DNA from: Haloprofundus halobius
GTDB taxonomy: Archaea > Halobacteriota > Halobacteria > Halobacteriales > Haloferacaceae
Direction: 5' to 3'
Length of the DNA: 64,000 nucleotides
NCBI RefSeq assembly: GCF_020097835.1
Contig: NZ_CP083668.1
Span: 1 to 64,000 of the forward strand
Positions within the stretch are counted from its first letter, which is position 1. Each line of letters begins with the position of its first letter. The position numbers and the translations under genes are program-made. Below the pieces are notes generated by a model. It made no database searches. It had not been told where the DNA came from and saw only the letters and a program-made list of their open reading frames with translations. Positions 7,268-16,970 of this stretch are shown here, piece by piece.

Positions 7268-10200
7268 TTACGAGGGCGGGAGCATCTCTGTCCGAGCCGA
7301 AATTGCGACTGCGATTTCGGCTTCGATGGTTTCGACCTCTTCGGGCGTCCACTCGTGATACCACGCGTCCCCCAGCGCGGTGAACACGAGCGAGACTTCG
7401 ACTGCCCGGCCCGTCCCCTGTTGATGGAGCGCGGCGGCGTACGCCTTCATCTGATTCGCGTAGTATGCGGCGTCAGTGTCGAGTTTATCGGGAGAAACCT
7501 CGCCGGTCTTGTAATCGATGATATGGTAGGTCTCAGAGGTGACGATCAGGTGGTCGATATATCCAGAGATCTTCCCACAGTCAAACTCCGCGGTGACGTA
7601 GAGTTCATCGTACTGGTGCTCAACCTCATCAGACGTGTGCTCATCGACGTATGCCATCCCTCGTCGGGCGTGGGCGCGAACTCGTTCTTCGGTCGCTGGA
7701 GTAAGTGATTCGTCGACTCCTGCATCGACGAGCGACTGGTCGATAAGACTCGACCAATGCGCTTCCGGTGGGCGGAGCTCGCAGAGTCGATGGACCAACT
7801 CGCCAAAGTGGAGCGCGTCAAGGTCTCCCTCCTCTGCCCGTGGGTCTATCTGGTTCTGAGGCTCGGAAGCAGCTGCGTCAGCACCCGGCGTGTCTTCGGC
7901 GTGCCGATACTCAGGGATATCAGCTTGCGCATCGGGTGCGGTGACGTGGAGTGTCCGGGTCTCCTCGTCGAATTCGAGTACGCCGTAGTCGGCGAGAAGC
8001 GAGGCAAGATCGGTCGCAGAGAGTCGGAATTGTGCCTCAGAGGCTGGGGGGCTCGGCGAGAGCTCGATGACAGGGTCAACATCAGGGTCGGAGGGTGGCT
8101 GCTCAGCTGGGGGCGTCGGAAGTGAGACAGTGTACTCACCGTCACCGTACGAGCGCTGAACGTGGGTTTCCGAACCGAGAGTGGTACAAACGTTGTCCGG
8201 AAGCAGCTCCGGCTGGACCCAGTCACGCCAACTGGAAGCTGACTCTGGGTCAGGCTCTTCGAGATTCGTCATCGTGGGGCCTTCATCTGCATCAGCCAGG
8301 TCGTGTAGCCCACTCAGGAGGAGGTGGTCCCTCGCACGAGTACACGCGACATACAGGACACGCTTCTCCTCGGCGCGCTCCTCGGCCCGGCGTTGCTCGC
8401 GAATCGTCTCGCGAGCGATTGTGTCGACCATGTCGAACGGATCGTTCGGACTGGGCGCTTTCATACCGACGGCGTACTGCTCACCGATTCGCTCGAATTC
8501 GACTTTCCCTCCACCGAGGCTGGCGTCATCTTTGAATTTGCGGCCAATCCCGGGCACGGCGACGAACGGGAACTCCATCCCTTTCGCGTCGTGAATCGTT
8601 AGAATCTGGACACCGTCTCCTGTGGTGTCTGCTTCGCTTTCGCGTCCGCCCAACTCGATGCGGCGTTCGATACGGTTCACGAGCGTCGTGAGACTGTGAA
8701 CGCCGTCATCACTCCAGTCTCGAAGCTGCTCTCGGAACTTCTCGATGTTTGCGACTGCTTGCTGTGGTCGTTCATCGGCGCTCACACTAATCAAGTATCC
8801 AGTGTCTTCGAGGATGCGCGACAGATACGCTGCCCACGACCCATCGAATCCTCTTGATTCGTCGTCGCTTAGGCCGGCCAGTTGTCGCCACTTCTGGAGG
8901 AGACTGTATGCGTCCTCCAGGTCATCATATTCACTCATCGCGAGTGCCTCCCACAGTGGTTCGTCACGACACTTAAGCTGCGCCAGCGTATCGTCGGTGA
9001 GTCCAAACAGTGGCGAGCGAAGCGTAGCGTACAGCGCTCGCTCGTCAGTTGGGTCGGCGAGCGTTCTGAAGAGATTCAACAGCGCTGTGATTTCGGTCGT
9101 GTCGTAGAACCCGGTTCCAGAAGAAACCGAGTATAGAACGTCGGCGTCTTCGAGCGCTCGCTCATACTTTTTGAGATGGGTTCGACTCCGAATGAGAATC
9201 GCGATATCACTGGGCTCAATATCACGGGACGCTGGCACCTCTTCGTCTTCATCCACTTGCTGATCGTTCGGTTCGTCTACAGTGGTGTCATTGGCCTCGT
9301 CGTCTTCACTACTGGTTGAGTAGACTTGGATCGGGTCAGCCAAGACTTGTGAGAGCCGGGCTGCGAGCGCCATCGCTTCAAGTTCTGCGTCGTGTTCTGG
9401 TGTCGCAGTCGCGAACTCCTCATAGTGATCACACCGTGCTGCTCTGAGGTCGGCATCTGTTGGCACTGCGAGATACTCAACGGAGCCGATTTCGTCGGAG
9501 TCGTTGCGAGCGGGCGTCAGTGACTGTGGGGATGCCTCGTACGGCTCACCGTTTTCTTCGAAGACGGCCTCGAATAGCTGGTTGATCGATTCGAGTACTG
9601 TCGGGAGTGTTCGGAAGTTCGTCGAAAGCTGATCATCTTCCGAGTTCCGAGCGTCACGAGAAACCCGTTCGAGTGTCGCAGCAGTCTCGCGGAACTGTGT
9701 GACGTCTGCGTTACGGAAGCGGTAGATGCTCTGTTTGATGTCACCAACGACGAACACGTTTTGGGCATCGAATGTTTCTCGGTCACTGGCCGTCAGGAGC
9801 TTGATGAGATCCCATTGACGTGGATCAGTATCCTGGAACTCGTCGACCATCACATAGGCGAACTGTTCGCGTAGCTCCGCTCGTATGTCGGCGTTCACCG
9901 GATCATCGAGGAACTCGACAGTCATCGAGATGAGGTCAGTGAAGTCGACTGCGTTCTGTCGCTGCTTCCGGTCGCGATACTCATCGGCGATGAGTGAGGT
10001 GAGTGTGGCGAGTGCGTGGACGAACGGGAAGCTATTGGCTTCGACTTCCAAATCCACGTTGACTGCGTGTTCCTCGGGTTGAAGCACCTCGACCAATGTT
10101 TCGAATGCACTGTCGAACTCCGTCTTTCGCGGATGATCACCCCAGCGAGAGGTAGCTCCCGTATAGCTCGCGTACCGTTCGCCATTGCCCTTCGTGAGAT

Positions 10201-11071
10201 GCGTACTGAGCTCCGCAATCGTCGACTGTTTAGCCCGCGACGCAACCCCATCATCGAAACCAGGCTCCAGACAGGCGACAGCACCCTCAGCACGCTTCCA
10301 AGTCTGTCCACCAGTTTCGATATCTGGAGGGTTCTCGACGATTTTACGTAACGTGCTGGCTGCGGTGACGAACTCAGGGTCGGAGAGTCGTTCTGCAGCG
10401 ACGTCTGGGTCGATGGGGTGAAGCGAGGATTCAACGAACGCGAGATATTCCTCTTCGGTCGCGTCTTTCCATCGGTCAGCCCATTCGAGACTCTCTGGAC
10501 GCTCTGCTAAGAGATCAGTGAGGACATCGTGAAGTTGACTTCGTGAAAATCGCCGGGCCAGCGTCTGGGTCGCCTCATGGGTTTCGTACTCTTCGAGAGC
10601 AGTACTAACTGTGTCATGGAGCAGTGCTGTCGACTCGTTTTCGTCGAGTGTCTCAAAGCCTGGGTCGACAGCGTCGATCGTTAGTGCATGTTCACGCAGT
10701 AATCGTGCACAGAACCCGTGGACAGTGTGGATGTAGCCCTGCTCAAGTTCGTCTGCAACCGTCCGCCATGCATCGAACTCGTCGACACCGAGTGAGCCAA
10801 CGCGATTCGTGATTTCCTCACGAACGCTTTCCTCTAGGTCGTTTGCTGCTCGTTCTGTGAATGTCGTCGTGAGAATGTGCTCGGGAAGTAGTTGGGTGCC
10901 ACCACTCCCACCGTCAGTTTGTTCTGCTAACGACCGTTTGACCATCTCTAGATACCGCGCAGTCAACGTGGTGGTCTTGCCCGTCCCTGCACCAGCAGTC
11001 AATGTAACGTTCCGATCGAGCCCATCGACAGCGCGTTGCTGCTCATCGGTTAGGTCCTCGTAGGAGACCAT
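7268..11071 (-). CDS. AddA/RecB-like UvrD-family helicase with C-terminal PD-(D/E)XK nuclease
   Basis: 1267 aa from the ATG at 11071. Superfamily 1 helicase motifs: Q motif LTDEQQRAV, Walker A AGAGTGKTT (Lys32), Walker B/motif II VMVDEFQDTDPRQW, motif VI VLYVACTRARDHL. The C-terminal nuclease has HFGELVHRLCE, GYIDHLI (Asp1173), IIDYKTG (Asp1186, Lys1188) and QMKAYAAAL, the RecB/AddA nuclease signature. The start is chosen at MVSYEDL because it lies one base after the stop of the AddB-like gene; a start 27 bases upstream is possible but would overlap. With its partner it should unwind and degrade double-stranded DNA from ends. Argonaute follows after a 220-base gap. Asp/Glu-rich inserts (residues 600-650) suit a halophile. 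Confidence 0.9.
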   Translation of the reverse strand: MVSYEDLTDEQQRAVDGLDRNVTLTAGAGTGKTTTLTARYLEMVKRSLAEQTDGGSGGTQLLPEHILTTTFTERAANDLEESVREEITNRVGSLGVDEFDAWRTVADELEQGYIHTVHGFCARLLREHALTIDAVDPGFETLDENESTALLHDTVSTALEEYETHEATQTLARRFSRSQLHDVLTDLLAERPESLEWADRWKDATEEEYLAFVESSLHPIDPDVAAERLSDPEFVTAASTLRKIVENPPDIETGGQTWKRAEGAVACLEPGFDDGVASRAKQSTIAELSTHLTKGNGERYASYTGATSRWGDHPRKTEFDSAFETLVEVLQPEEHAVNVDLEVEANSFPFVHALATLTSLIADEYRDRKQRQNAVDFTDLISMTVEFLDDPVNADIRAELREQFAYVMVDEFQDTDPRQWDLIKLLTASDRETFDAQNVFVVGDIKQSIYRFRNADVTQFRETAATLERVSRDARNSEDDQLSTNFRTLPTVLESINQLFEAVFEENGEPYEASPQSLTPARNDSDEIGSVEYLAVPTDADLRAARCDHYEEFATATPEHDAELEAMALAARLSQVLADPIQVYSTSSEDDEANDTTVDEPNDQQVDEDEEVPASRDIEPSDIAILIRSRTHLKKYERALEDADVLYSVSSGTGFYDTTEITALLNLFRTLADPTDERALYATLRSPLFGLTDDTLAQLKCRDEPLWEALAMSEYDDLEDAYSLLQKWRQLAGLSDDESRGFDGSWAAYLSRILEDTGYLISVSADERPQQAVANIEKFREQLRDWSDDGVHSLTTLVNRIERRIELGGRESEADTTGDGVQILTIHDAKGMEFPFVAVPGIGRKFKDDASLGGGKVEFERIGEQYAVGMKAPSPNDPFDMVDTIARETIREQRRAEERAEEKRVLYVACTRARDHLLLSGLHDLADADEGPTMTNLEEPDPESASSWRDWVQPELLPDNVCTTLGSETHVQRSYGDGEYTVSLPTPPAEQPPSDPDVDPVIELSPSPPASEAQFRLSATDLASLLADYGVLEFDEETRTLHVTAPDAQADIPEYRHAEDTPGADAAASEPQNQIDPRAEEGDLDALHFGELVHRLCELRPPEAHWSSLIDQSLVDAGVDESLTPATEERVRAHARRGMAYVDEHTSDEVEHQYDELYVTAEFDCGKISGYIDHLIVTSETYHIIDYKTGEVSPDKLDTDAAYYANQMKAYAAALHQQGTGRAVEVSLVFTALGDAWYHEWTPEEVETIEAEIAVAISARTEMLPPS

Positions 11072-11072
11072 T

Positions 11073-14000
11073 CTACTCCACCTCCACGGCTTCTTCAAGA
11101 TCGATATTTCGCGCTTTCAATGGGATGTAGGCCGAATTTCCAGTGTCGTCTATCGCCTCAATAGTGTCTCTGCGTTGGTGTGAGCGGACGTCACAGACTT
11201 GGGCGTAATCACAGTACCGACATCCAGCGTCCGCTGGGTCAAGCACTGTTGGATGGTACTGTCCATCCGTGATTCCTGTTGCGAGGTCTCCAAGGCGCTG
11301 AGGCGTCGTCTCCTCGATGAATCGACGGAATGCCTCGTGAGTCTCAAAGTGCGGATACGAATACCGCAACAATGGTGACTCGACGTCATCGCTGCCGTAG
11401 TATTCGGCCATCTCCTGTGACGTGAGTAGACTTCGTCGAGAATTCACCGAACTCGGTGGCGACACCTGGTAGTACGCTCCCCCAACGACCTCTACGTCGT
11501 CAAGGGCGTCTTCGGCCATCAACGCGTACAGTTGGAGTTGGAACTTCAGGCCACTCAGGGCATCGCTCTCACTTGGAATTGAGTTCCCAGTTTTGTAATC
11601 TCGAACAACGACCTGTGTGGGGTCGGTCCCAGGGACGGTTTCAACGCGGTCGATGAGGCCATGTATCGGAATGGATCCCTGGGGAGTTTCGACGTTGGTT
11701 GAGTTCTCGCTGATCGGCGTTCCTGCGTCGTATGGATTCCCGATGCGCCCCTCGAACCACGCTGGCCTAGCGGTTGTCTTAGCAGGTTCGTCGAACTCGT
11801 GTTCTAAGAACCGATAGAATAGCCCACGTGCATGTTGGGCGTCATTCTGGGCTTCAGTGGAATGGTAATATGGATTCGTCTCGGGAGATCCTAATCCAGC
11901 CAAGACCGTTCGGAGCCATTGCTGATGGAATGCCGTCTTGCTGTATCCGTCAAAGGTCTCTGTGAGTCTGTCAAGTGCGACCTCAAGCAAGCGTTCTTGT
12001 CGGTCGTCGAACTCACCACCAGGATCAACTGGATCGCCCAGACTGGATTGTAACGAGCGGTAGTAGTGTTCGAGTACGTCGTGGATATAGGAGCCACGAA
12101 GACCAGCATCAGGCTCGCGTGTAATTGGGTCAGGGGCTTTGATACCGAGGACTCGCTGCATGTAGTAGTTGAATCCACAGGCAGCGTATGTTTCGAGACG
12201 GCTCGGACTATATGGTTCACGGGCAGCCACTTCGTGCACATTCGCAACCGTCTCCGTGGTGAGTTGTCCATCGTACGGCGTCAAGTCGGGACTCGCTCGT
12301 GCGGCCGCACATTCTACACCTGCGCGGATTCGTGACTGCTGGTCGCTATCGAACGTTCCAGCATCAACGGCTTGCATAACGAGTTCGTCAGTTCGAGTCT
12401 CGGATGTCCCACCAATTGATCGCTGTACGTCTTCCTGACACCCTGGCTGGGAGTCTACAGTCTCGACAGTTATCTCGGGGAGGTTTACAACCCGTCGAAG
12501 CTCGGTTAGGACATCGGCTTCGACGTACGGCTCACCACTCATGCTTCGCTGGGGAACCGAGAGCTGAATTGACGCTTCACTTCCCAGGAGTGCACCGAAA
12601 TGGTATCGGGCCTCCGCAGTCACATCCAGCTGCTCGAAATCAGGATGTGCATCATAGATCGGCTGGGTGAACGCCATCCGATCGGCATTCGACGGGAAAT
12701 GTGCTGCCGTAACCCCGAGAATGTACAGCTGGTCGAAATCTCGAGCTACTGCCTCGGCGAGTCCACAGACAACAATGGATTGATCGCTGGGACGGCCCGT
12801 TGCCGGAATCGAGATGTCGTAAAGCACTCTTTCGAGACGATCCAGACTATTGCCTAGCGTTAGATCGGCTCTCTTGGCTGTGAGTTTGAGAGTTTCGAGC
12901 ACCCGATTTAGCCTGTCCTGAGCGCTTTTCTCAAGCAATCTAAGTCTCTGTGAGTGATCCTCGGAGAGGGATTCAGTTACTCCGAGTTGCTCGAACAGTG
13001 CATTGAGTGTCTCAGGAAGTGTCTCAAGCGACTCATCAGCAAGTGCTTCGATATTACTGACGAGTAAGTTGACCGCTTCTGCGATGTCATCGTCGGCGTG
13101 TTCGAGCGTCGAGTCAAGTCGAGCAGTCTCAACACGAGCCGCAACGCGACTGAGATGCTGGTAATCCAGCTCGTCGCTGAATCGAGTGCAGTCGACTAGA
13201 GGGTTCGTGAGCAGGTTGAGCACCGAATCAAGGGTCCGAGGTTCGTGGGCGAGTTGACACACCGTTTGGACGAGGTCGCCCGTCGCTGTCTCCGTGAGTG
13301 GAACATCAGTCTGTCTACTCATGGGAAGGTCGTAGGAATCGAATACCTCGCAAACTCGTCGGGCATACTGCACCGGACTTGGTAGAACGACGCCAATATT
13401 TTCCGGTTGGATACCGGATGCGAGTTGGGTTCTGATGCTTCGGGCGACCACCCGAGTCTCCTCGGGAACGGTCTCTGGTCGGATAATGGTGAGATCCAAC
13501 GCTGTTGCCTCAATATCACCGGTTGCTGGCGATTGGCTGGGATGCCGATATAGTGAGCGAACGATTTGTCGGCGGGCGTCGATTGAGTGAGAGTCAGTCT
13601 CGGAGAGATACCGCCGTGAGAAGCCTAACTCATAATATCTCTTGGCGACTCGCTCGACTCCTCGGTCAATACCGGTCGGGGAATCGGAGTCAACTTGCAT
13701 CGGAAGCAGTGCAATTACTGGCCAACATTCTGCAACCGACCTGATGAGCTCAGCCTCCAGTGCGGTGAACTGCGTAAATCCACTAAGCACCACTGCATCA
13801 ACCGCCGGAAACACCTCATCGGGAGTGGATGGCCCTGACACAACTTGATGCATCCGCTCAGATCGATATGTCTCTTGGACGGTCTCAGCGAGAATCTCTG
13901 CTCTAGCGGCCTCGATTTCATCGGCGAGTTCCTCAACATGAGACGCATGGGAAGACAGCCCCTCGTCAGTAAGTCGACTTCGCATCTCATCTGCAGAGAG

Positions 14001-14405
14001 CAATCCAGCAAACTCGAGTTCTGTGAAAAGTGCTTTTGCCTCCTGTACGAGGCCTGAACTAGGGAACCGATCGTTGGTGAAGAGTGGATTAGCGGAGGAG
14101 TCGATACCTTCGACCCCGAGTTCGGCAAGCCGAGACAGCAGTGGTTGATCGATATGGGTGACGGGGCCTTTGTACCGCTCTTGTTCGTACCACTCTGAGA
14201 CCATCCCATCAAGCGTATCGACGCGTATCGCTGCCGACGGTCCGAAGTCTCGCCATCGATCTTTCACCGTCTCTTTTGGATGGTCTCGTGGGGTTAGATA
14301 TAGGAGGCTCTCAGGATGTGTCCCAACATCAGTACTGAGTTCCTCGAACGCCTCAGACTCAAGGGTAGAAAAATCAGAACCAGTAATCAACAGACGGTGA
14401 AACAT
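11073..14405 (-). CDS. AddB-like nuclease subunit with Fe-S cysteine set
   Basis: 1110 aa. The N-terminal two thirds resembles a degenerate UvrD-like helicase without an obvious Walker A, as in AddB and RecC. The C-terminal nuclease has YIHDVLEHYY (His775), HGLIDRVE (Asp919), VVRDYKTGN (Asp936, Lys938) and FQLQLYAL. Cys743 (TYAACGFNYY) together with Cys1062, Cys1065 and Cys1071 (GCRYCDYAQVC) matches the four-cysteine iron-sulfur staple of AddB nucleases. One base separates it from the AddA-like gene, so the two make a heterodimeric helicase-nuclease with two nuclease sites. This kind of enzyme is uncommon in archaea, which mostly use HerA-NurA/Mre11-Rad50, so it probably came by transfer and serves the plasmid rather than the chromosome. 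Confidence 0.85.
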   Translation of the reverse strand: MFHRLLITGSDFSTLESEAFEELSTDVGTHPESLLYLTPRDHPKETVKDRWRDFGPSAAIRVDTLDGMVSEWYEQERYKGPVTHIDQPLLSRLAELGVEGIDSSANPLFTNDRFPSSGLVQEAKALFTELEFAGLLSADEMRSRLTDEGLSSHASHVEELADEIEAARAEILAETVQETYRSERMHQVVSGPSTPDEVFPAVDAVVLSGFTQFTALEAELIRSVAECWPVIALLPMQVDSDSPTGIDRGVERVAKRYYELGFSRRYLSETDSHSIDARRQIVRSLYRHPSQSPATGDIEATALDLTIIRPETVPEETRVVARSIRTQLASGIQPENIGVVLPSPVQYARRVCEVFDSYDLPMSRQTDVPLTETATGDLVQTVCQLAHEPRTLDSVLNLLTNPLVDCTRFSDELDYQHLSRVAARVETARLDSTLEHADDDIAEAVNLLVSNIEALADESLETLPETLNALFEQLGVTESLSEDHSQRLRLLEKSAQDRLNRVLETLKLTAKRADLTLGNSLDRLERVLYDISIPATGRPSDQSIVVCGLAEAVARDFDQLYILGVTAAHFPSNADRMAFTQPIYDAHPDFEQLDVTAEARYHFGALLGSEASIQLSVPQRSMSGEPYVEADVLTELRRVVNLPEITVETVDSQPGCQEDVQRSIGGTSETRTDELVMQAVDAGTFDSDQQSRIRAGVECAAARASPDLTPYDGQLTTETVANVHEVAAREPYSPSRLETYAACGFNYYMQRVLGIKAPDPITREPDAGLRGSYIHDVLEHYYRSLQSSLGDPVDPGGEFDDRQERLLEVALDRLTETFDGYSKTAFHQQWLRTVLAGLGSPETNPYYHSTEAQNDAQHARGLFYRFLEHEFDEPAKTTARPAWFEGRIGNPYDAGTPISENSTNVETPQGSIPIHGLIDRVETVPGTDPTQVVVRDYKTGNSIPSESDALSGLKFQLQLYALMAEDALDDVEVVGGAYYQVSPPSSVNSRRSLLTSQEMAEYYGSDDVESPLLRYSYPHFETHEAFRRFIEETTPQRLGDLATGITDGQYHPTVLDPADAGCRYCDYAQVCDVRSHQRRDTIEAIDDTGNSAYIPLKARNIDLEEAVEVE

Positions 14406-14566
14406 ACTCTCCCGGATACACGTATAGGATATGAAAGTTCGGGAAGAAAGTGATATTAACCATCTTTGGTAGTGTGATTTGATCTAAAACAATACTTACT
14501 GAACCAGTGCATATTAACGCGGTGGGGAACCTGACCACGTATTTGAGTTGTTCATATGCTCTCTGT

Positions 14567-14582
14567 GGGCTTTGGAAAGCCC
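14567..14582 (-). terminator. possible hairpin terminator after the 305-aa gene
   Basis: GGGCTTT (14567-14573) pairs with AAAGCCC (14576-14582), 110 bases past the stop of the minus-strand gene at 14693. It has no clear T-run, so it may instead be a regulatory hairpin in the 287-base gap before the AddB-like gene. Confidence 0.3.
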
Positions 14583-14692
14583 AAGTAACGACTAGAGCAC
14601 CAATTACTCATCCTCATAGATTTCTTCATATGCCCGATTGAGCCTAGTAGCGATCCGCAACTTGCCACCTGCTTGTCTTTCTCTGCGAGTAT

Positions 14693-15610
14693 TCAGATTG
14701 CCTTTCGGACTACATCGTCGAACGCAATTAAAATCTGTTCAGGGACGAACTGTTCGAAGTTGACGCACCCTTCGGCGAATCCAATCGTCACTCGTGGGTG
14801 CAGCGGTTCACCTGTTTTTGGCGAACGAACGTCAGTCCGGAGAGACACGAGGCCGGTAGCTGCATCAAGCTCAGTATCGCCTCGGCGAAGCAGGTCTTCG
14901 ACGATTGAGTCGACGCGAACGTCCGAGATGTTCCCAGACTTGGGTTCCTTCGAGCGGACCTCGATTTCTCGGGTGTTATCGTAGGCGTTCGTATTCTGGA
15001 GTCGAAGGGTCGAATAGCCGTCGACGCAGGCGTCTTCAAACCGGCCTCTGAATCCGTTATCCAGGAACGAAACTCGTGTTACGTCGTCCAGCTCGAAGTA
15101 ACTCTTGAATGCCTGGACGGTCGCATCTGCCGTCCCTTTGTCTGGGGCGCGAACTGCAAGGAGTTGCGTTCTCGGCTTGAACGTTGCGACGGTCGTCGGT
15201 CGGTCTTCCTTCGTGAGGGTCAGTTGGGCCTGTGATCCCGTTTCGGGTACGTTGCAGACGACGAAGATCCGGTCGTGTTCGCTCGTGACGGTCTGGACCT
15301 CTGACCCGTAGACGCCCGGCGAACCGGCGTCGCCGACTCGACCCGTCGCGCCCTCTGGCGACACTTGGTGCAGTCCGTCCACGCGATAGTAGTAGACCGT
15401 GCGGGCACCCGCAAATTGGAGCTGTGACGCAGCTCGTCGCAACTGTATCTGTGAGAGTTCGTTGAGGGCGTCGGCAAAGCTCCGGTCATCCACATCCATC
15501 GAGATACCTGCTGCCTGAAGGACGCGCCGACGAGCCGCTTGTGAGGGAAGACCTTGGATGAGTTCCTGCGGAGAGGCGTCATTCTGCGTTGGATCCAGTG
15601 GGAGGTTCAT
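14693..15610 (-). CDS. uncharacterised 305-aa protein upstream of the AddAB-Argonaute block
   Basis: Not recognised. 305 aa, no transmembrane segment or signal peptide. Residues 15-65 are helical (ELIQGLPSQAARRRVLQ, LNELSQIQLRRAASQL); residues 65-190 look beta-rich with a GDAGSPGVYG turn and IFVVCNVPE; a later segment has RGRFEDACVDGYSTLRL and DVRVDSIVEDLLRRGD. The compartment is cytoplasmic. It lies on the same strand as the AddB-like, AddA-like and Argonaute genes and would be transcribed first, but 287 bases and a hairpin separate it from the AddB-like gene, and 196 bases separate it from the coiled-coil gene before it. It could be an accessory or sensor for either neighbouring system. No function is assigned. 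Confidence 0.75.
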   Translation of the reverse strand: MNLPLDPTQNDASPQELIQGLPSQAARRRVLQAAGISMDVDDRSFADALNELSQIQLRRAASQLQFAGARTVYYYRVDGLHQVSPEGATGRVGDAGSPGVYGSEVQTVTSEHDRIFVVCNVPETGSQAQLTLTKEDRPTTVATFKPRTQLLAVRAPDKGTADATVQAFKSYFELDDVTRVSFLDNGFRGRFEDACVDGYSTLRLQNTNAYDNTREIEVRSKEPKSGNISDVRVDSIVEDLLRRGDTELDAATGLVSLRTDVRSPKTGEPLHPRVTIGFAEGCVNFEQFVPEQILIAFDDVVRKAI

Positions 15611-15806
15611 ACTCCTCGTCTCAGTACCAGTATCTTACAATTTCTCACTTACTGTAGGGTCCAAGGCTGAACCTTGTGAAGAGCTCTTGTACGGGTTTTC
15701 CACGACTTGGAAGGAGTGTAGACAACGATGTTGGAAGGGAACTCCACGGTCTGTTCGCCTTCTGTATCGAATTCTCCTCCATAGAGAACTGGTGTTCTTG
15801 GGGGGG

Positions 15807-16970
15807 TTATTGCTCAGGTTTCACAGTACAATTCCTACATCGAAGCCCGTATTTTATCGATTGAATCGGGTTTCGTTCGTCGAACTCCTCATTGCACGAT
15901 GAACACGGCACGGTGTCCGTGGCCCCGATACCGCTCCCGTATCCGAGAGTTACGGTTCGAGTTAACCCATCTTCAATTAGGTCGAGGTCAATTTCCCCCC
16001 GCTCGTATACGACTTCCGTCAGAGTGAGGGGTGTAATCTGCACGTCAAGGGAATGTCTCTCTCGTATCTCGCGTTGTCGTTTCGGGAACCCCCTGTCACG
16101 GCGGTCTTGCAAATCAGTGAGAGCGGTCTCAATTTTATTGAAGTCCGATTTGAATTCCTTTCGTTTCTTGAGAGCCCGTACGCGAGCATCCTGATCATCC
16201 GAACTAATCGCCTCACTCAGCTCTTCAATCTTAGACGACAGGTTCGAATACTCATCCTCTAGTTCCTGAATCCGTTGCTGTTGCATCTGGCGATACTCCT
16301 CGACTTCCGCATCAGCAGCACGCGAGGCTTCCTGATGGATTTCATCAATTCGGTCTTCGATTCCATCAAGAAGTCGGTCACGAGCCGTATCGAGAAGCTG
16401 CCGAATCTCCATCTCCGCCAGTTGTGGCCGGCCACCGGTGGCTTTCTCCGTATCCGTCGAAGTCGTGTTAAGGAACGTTTCTGCCAACTGCGGCAGGTGC
16501 TCCTCTGAACGCGCGTCTACAGCAACAGCACGGAGGAGTTCCTGTTGATACTCGCTGACGGTTTCAATCCCAACTCGGAACAGAAATACGATTGCTGTAC
16601 GATCATAATACGGAGTAAACTGCACGTCCTGCACTTCGATAGCACCGTCCTGTATCCAATTCGGAACGTTGATTTCCGCACCTACTTCTATCGAAATTTT
16701 CCCCGTCGGACATCGTTCAGCCGCTTCACGGAGTATTCGCTGAAAGAACGCGCTCTCTGGATGCAGAGACTCTGTGTTATTCTCTTCACCTGGACCCTCC
16801 CCACAGATGAGGGTATGACGCCCTGTGGTGAGCTCAGAGTCTGCACCATCAGGAACCGTAACTTTCCAATGGCCCTCATTCTTCTCGATTGAACATCCAA
16901 GAGAGTGGAGGTACCGTTCGGTAAACCACTCTACTGTGGATTGTGTGACGGGGATTGCGGCATCAGTCAT
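15807..16970 (-). CDS. coiled-coil protein with C-terminal zinc ribbon, partner of the SNF2 helicase
   Basis: 387 aa from the ATG at 16970, which overlaps the end of the SNF2 gene by 8 bases (ATGACTGA), so the two are co-translated. Residues 1-170 form a globular beta-rich region; about 180-290 is a long charged coiled coil (DGIEDRIDEIHQEASRAAD, then LEDEYSNLSSKIEELSEAI); the C-terminus carries CSSCNEEF and CRNC, a zinc ribbon. Coiled-coil plus zinc-ribbon proteins next to SNF2 enzymes may act as DNA-binding or scaffolding subunits. The exact family was not recognised. A start at 17057 would add 29 residues overlapping SNF2 codons and is not preferred. Confidence 0.75.
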   Translation of the reverse strand: MTDAAIPVTQSTVEWFTERYLHSLGCSIEKNEGHWKVTVPDGADSELTTGRHTLICGEGPGEENNTESLHPESAFFQRILREAAERCPTGKISIEVGAEINVPNWIQDGAIEVQDVQFTPYYDRTAIVFLFRVGIETVSEYQQELLRAVAVDARSEEHLPQLAETFLNTTSTDTEKATGGRPQLAEMEIRQLLDTARDRLLDGIEDRIDEIHQEASRAADAEVEEYRQMQQQRIQELEDEYSNLSSKIEELSEAISSDDQDARVRALKKRKEFKSDFNKIETALTDLQDRRDRGFPKRQREIRERHSLDVQITPLTLTEVVYERGEIDLDLIEDGLTRTVTLGYGSGIGATDTVPCSSCNEEFDERNPIQSIKYGLRCRNCTVKPEQ

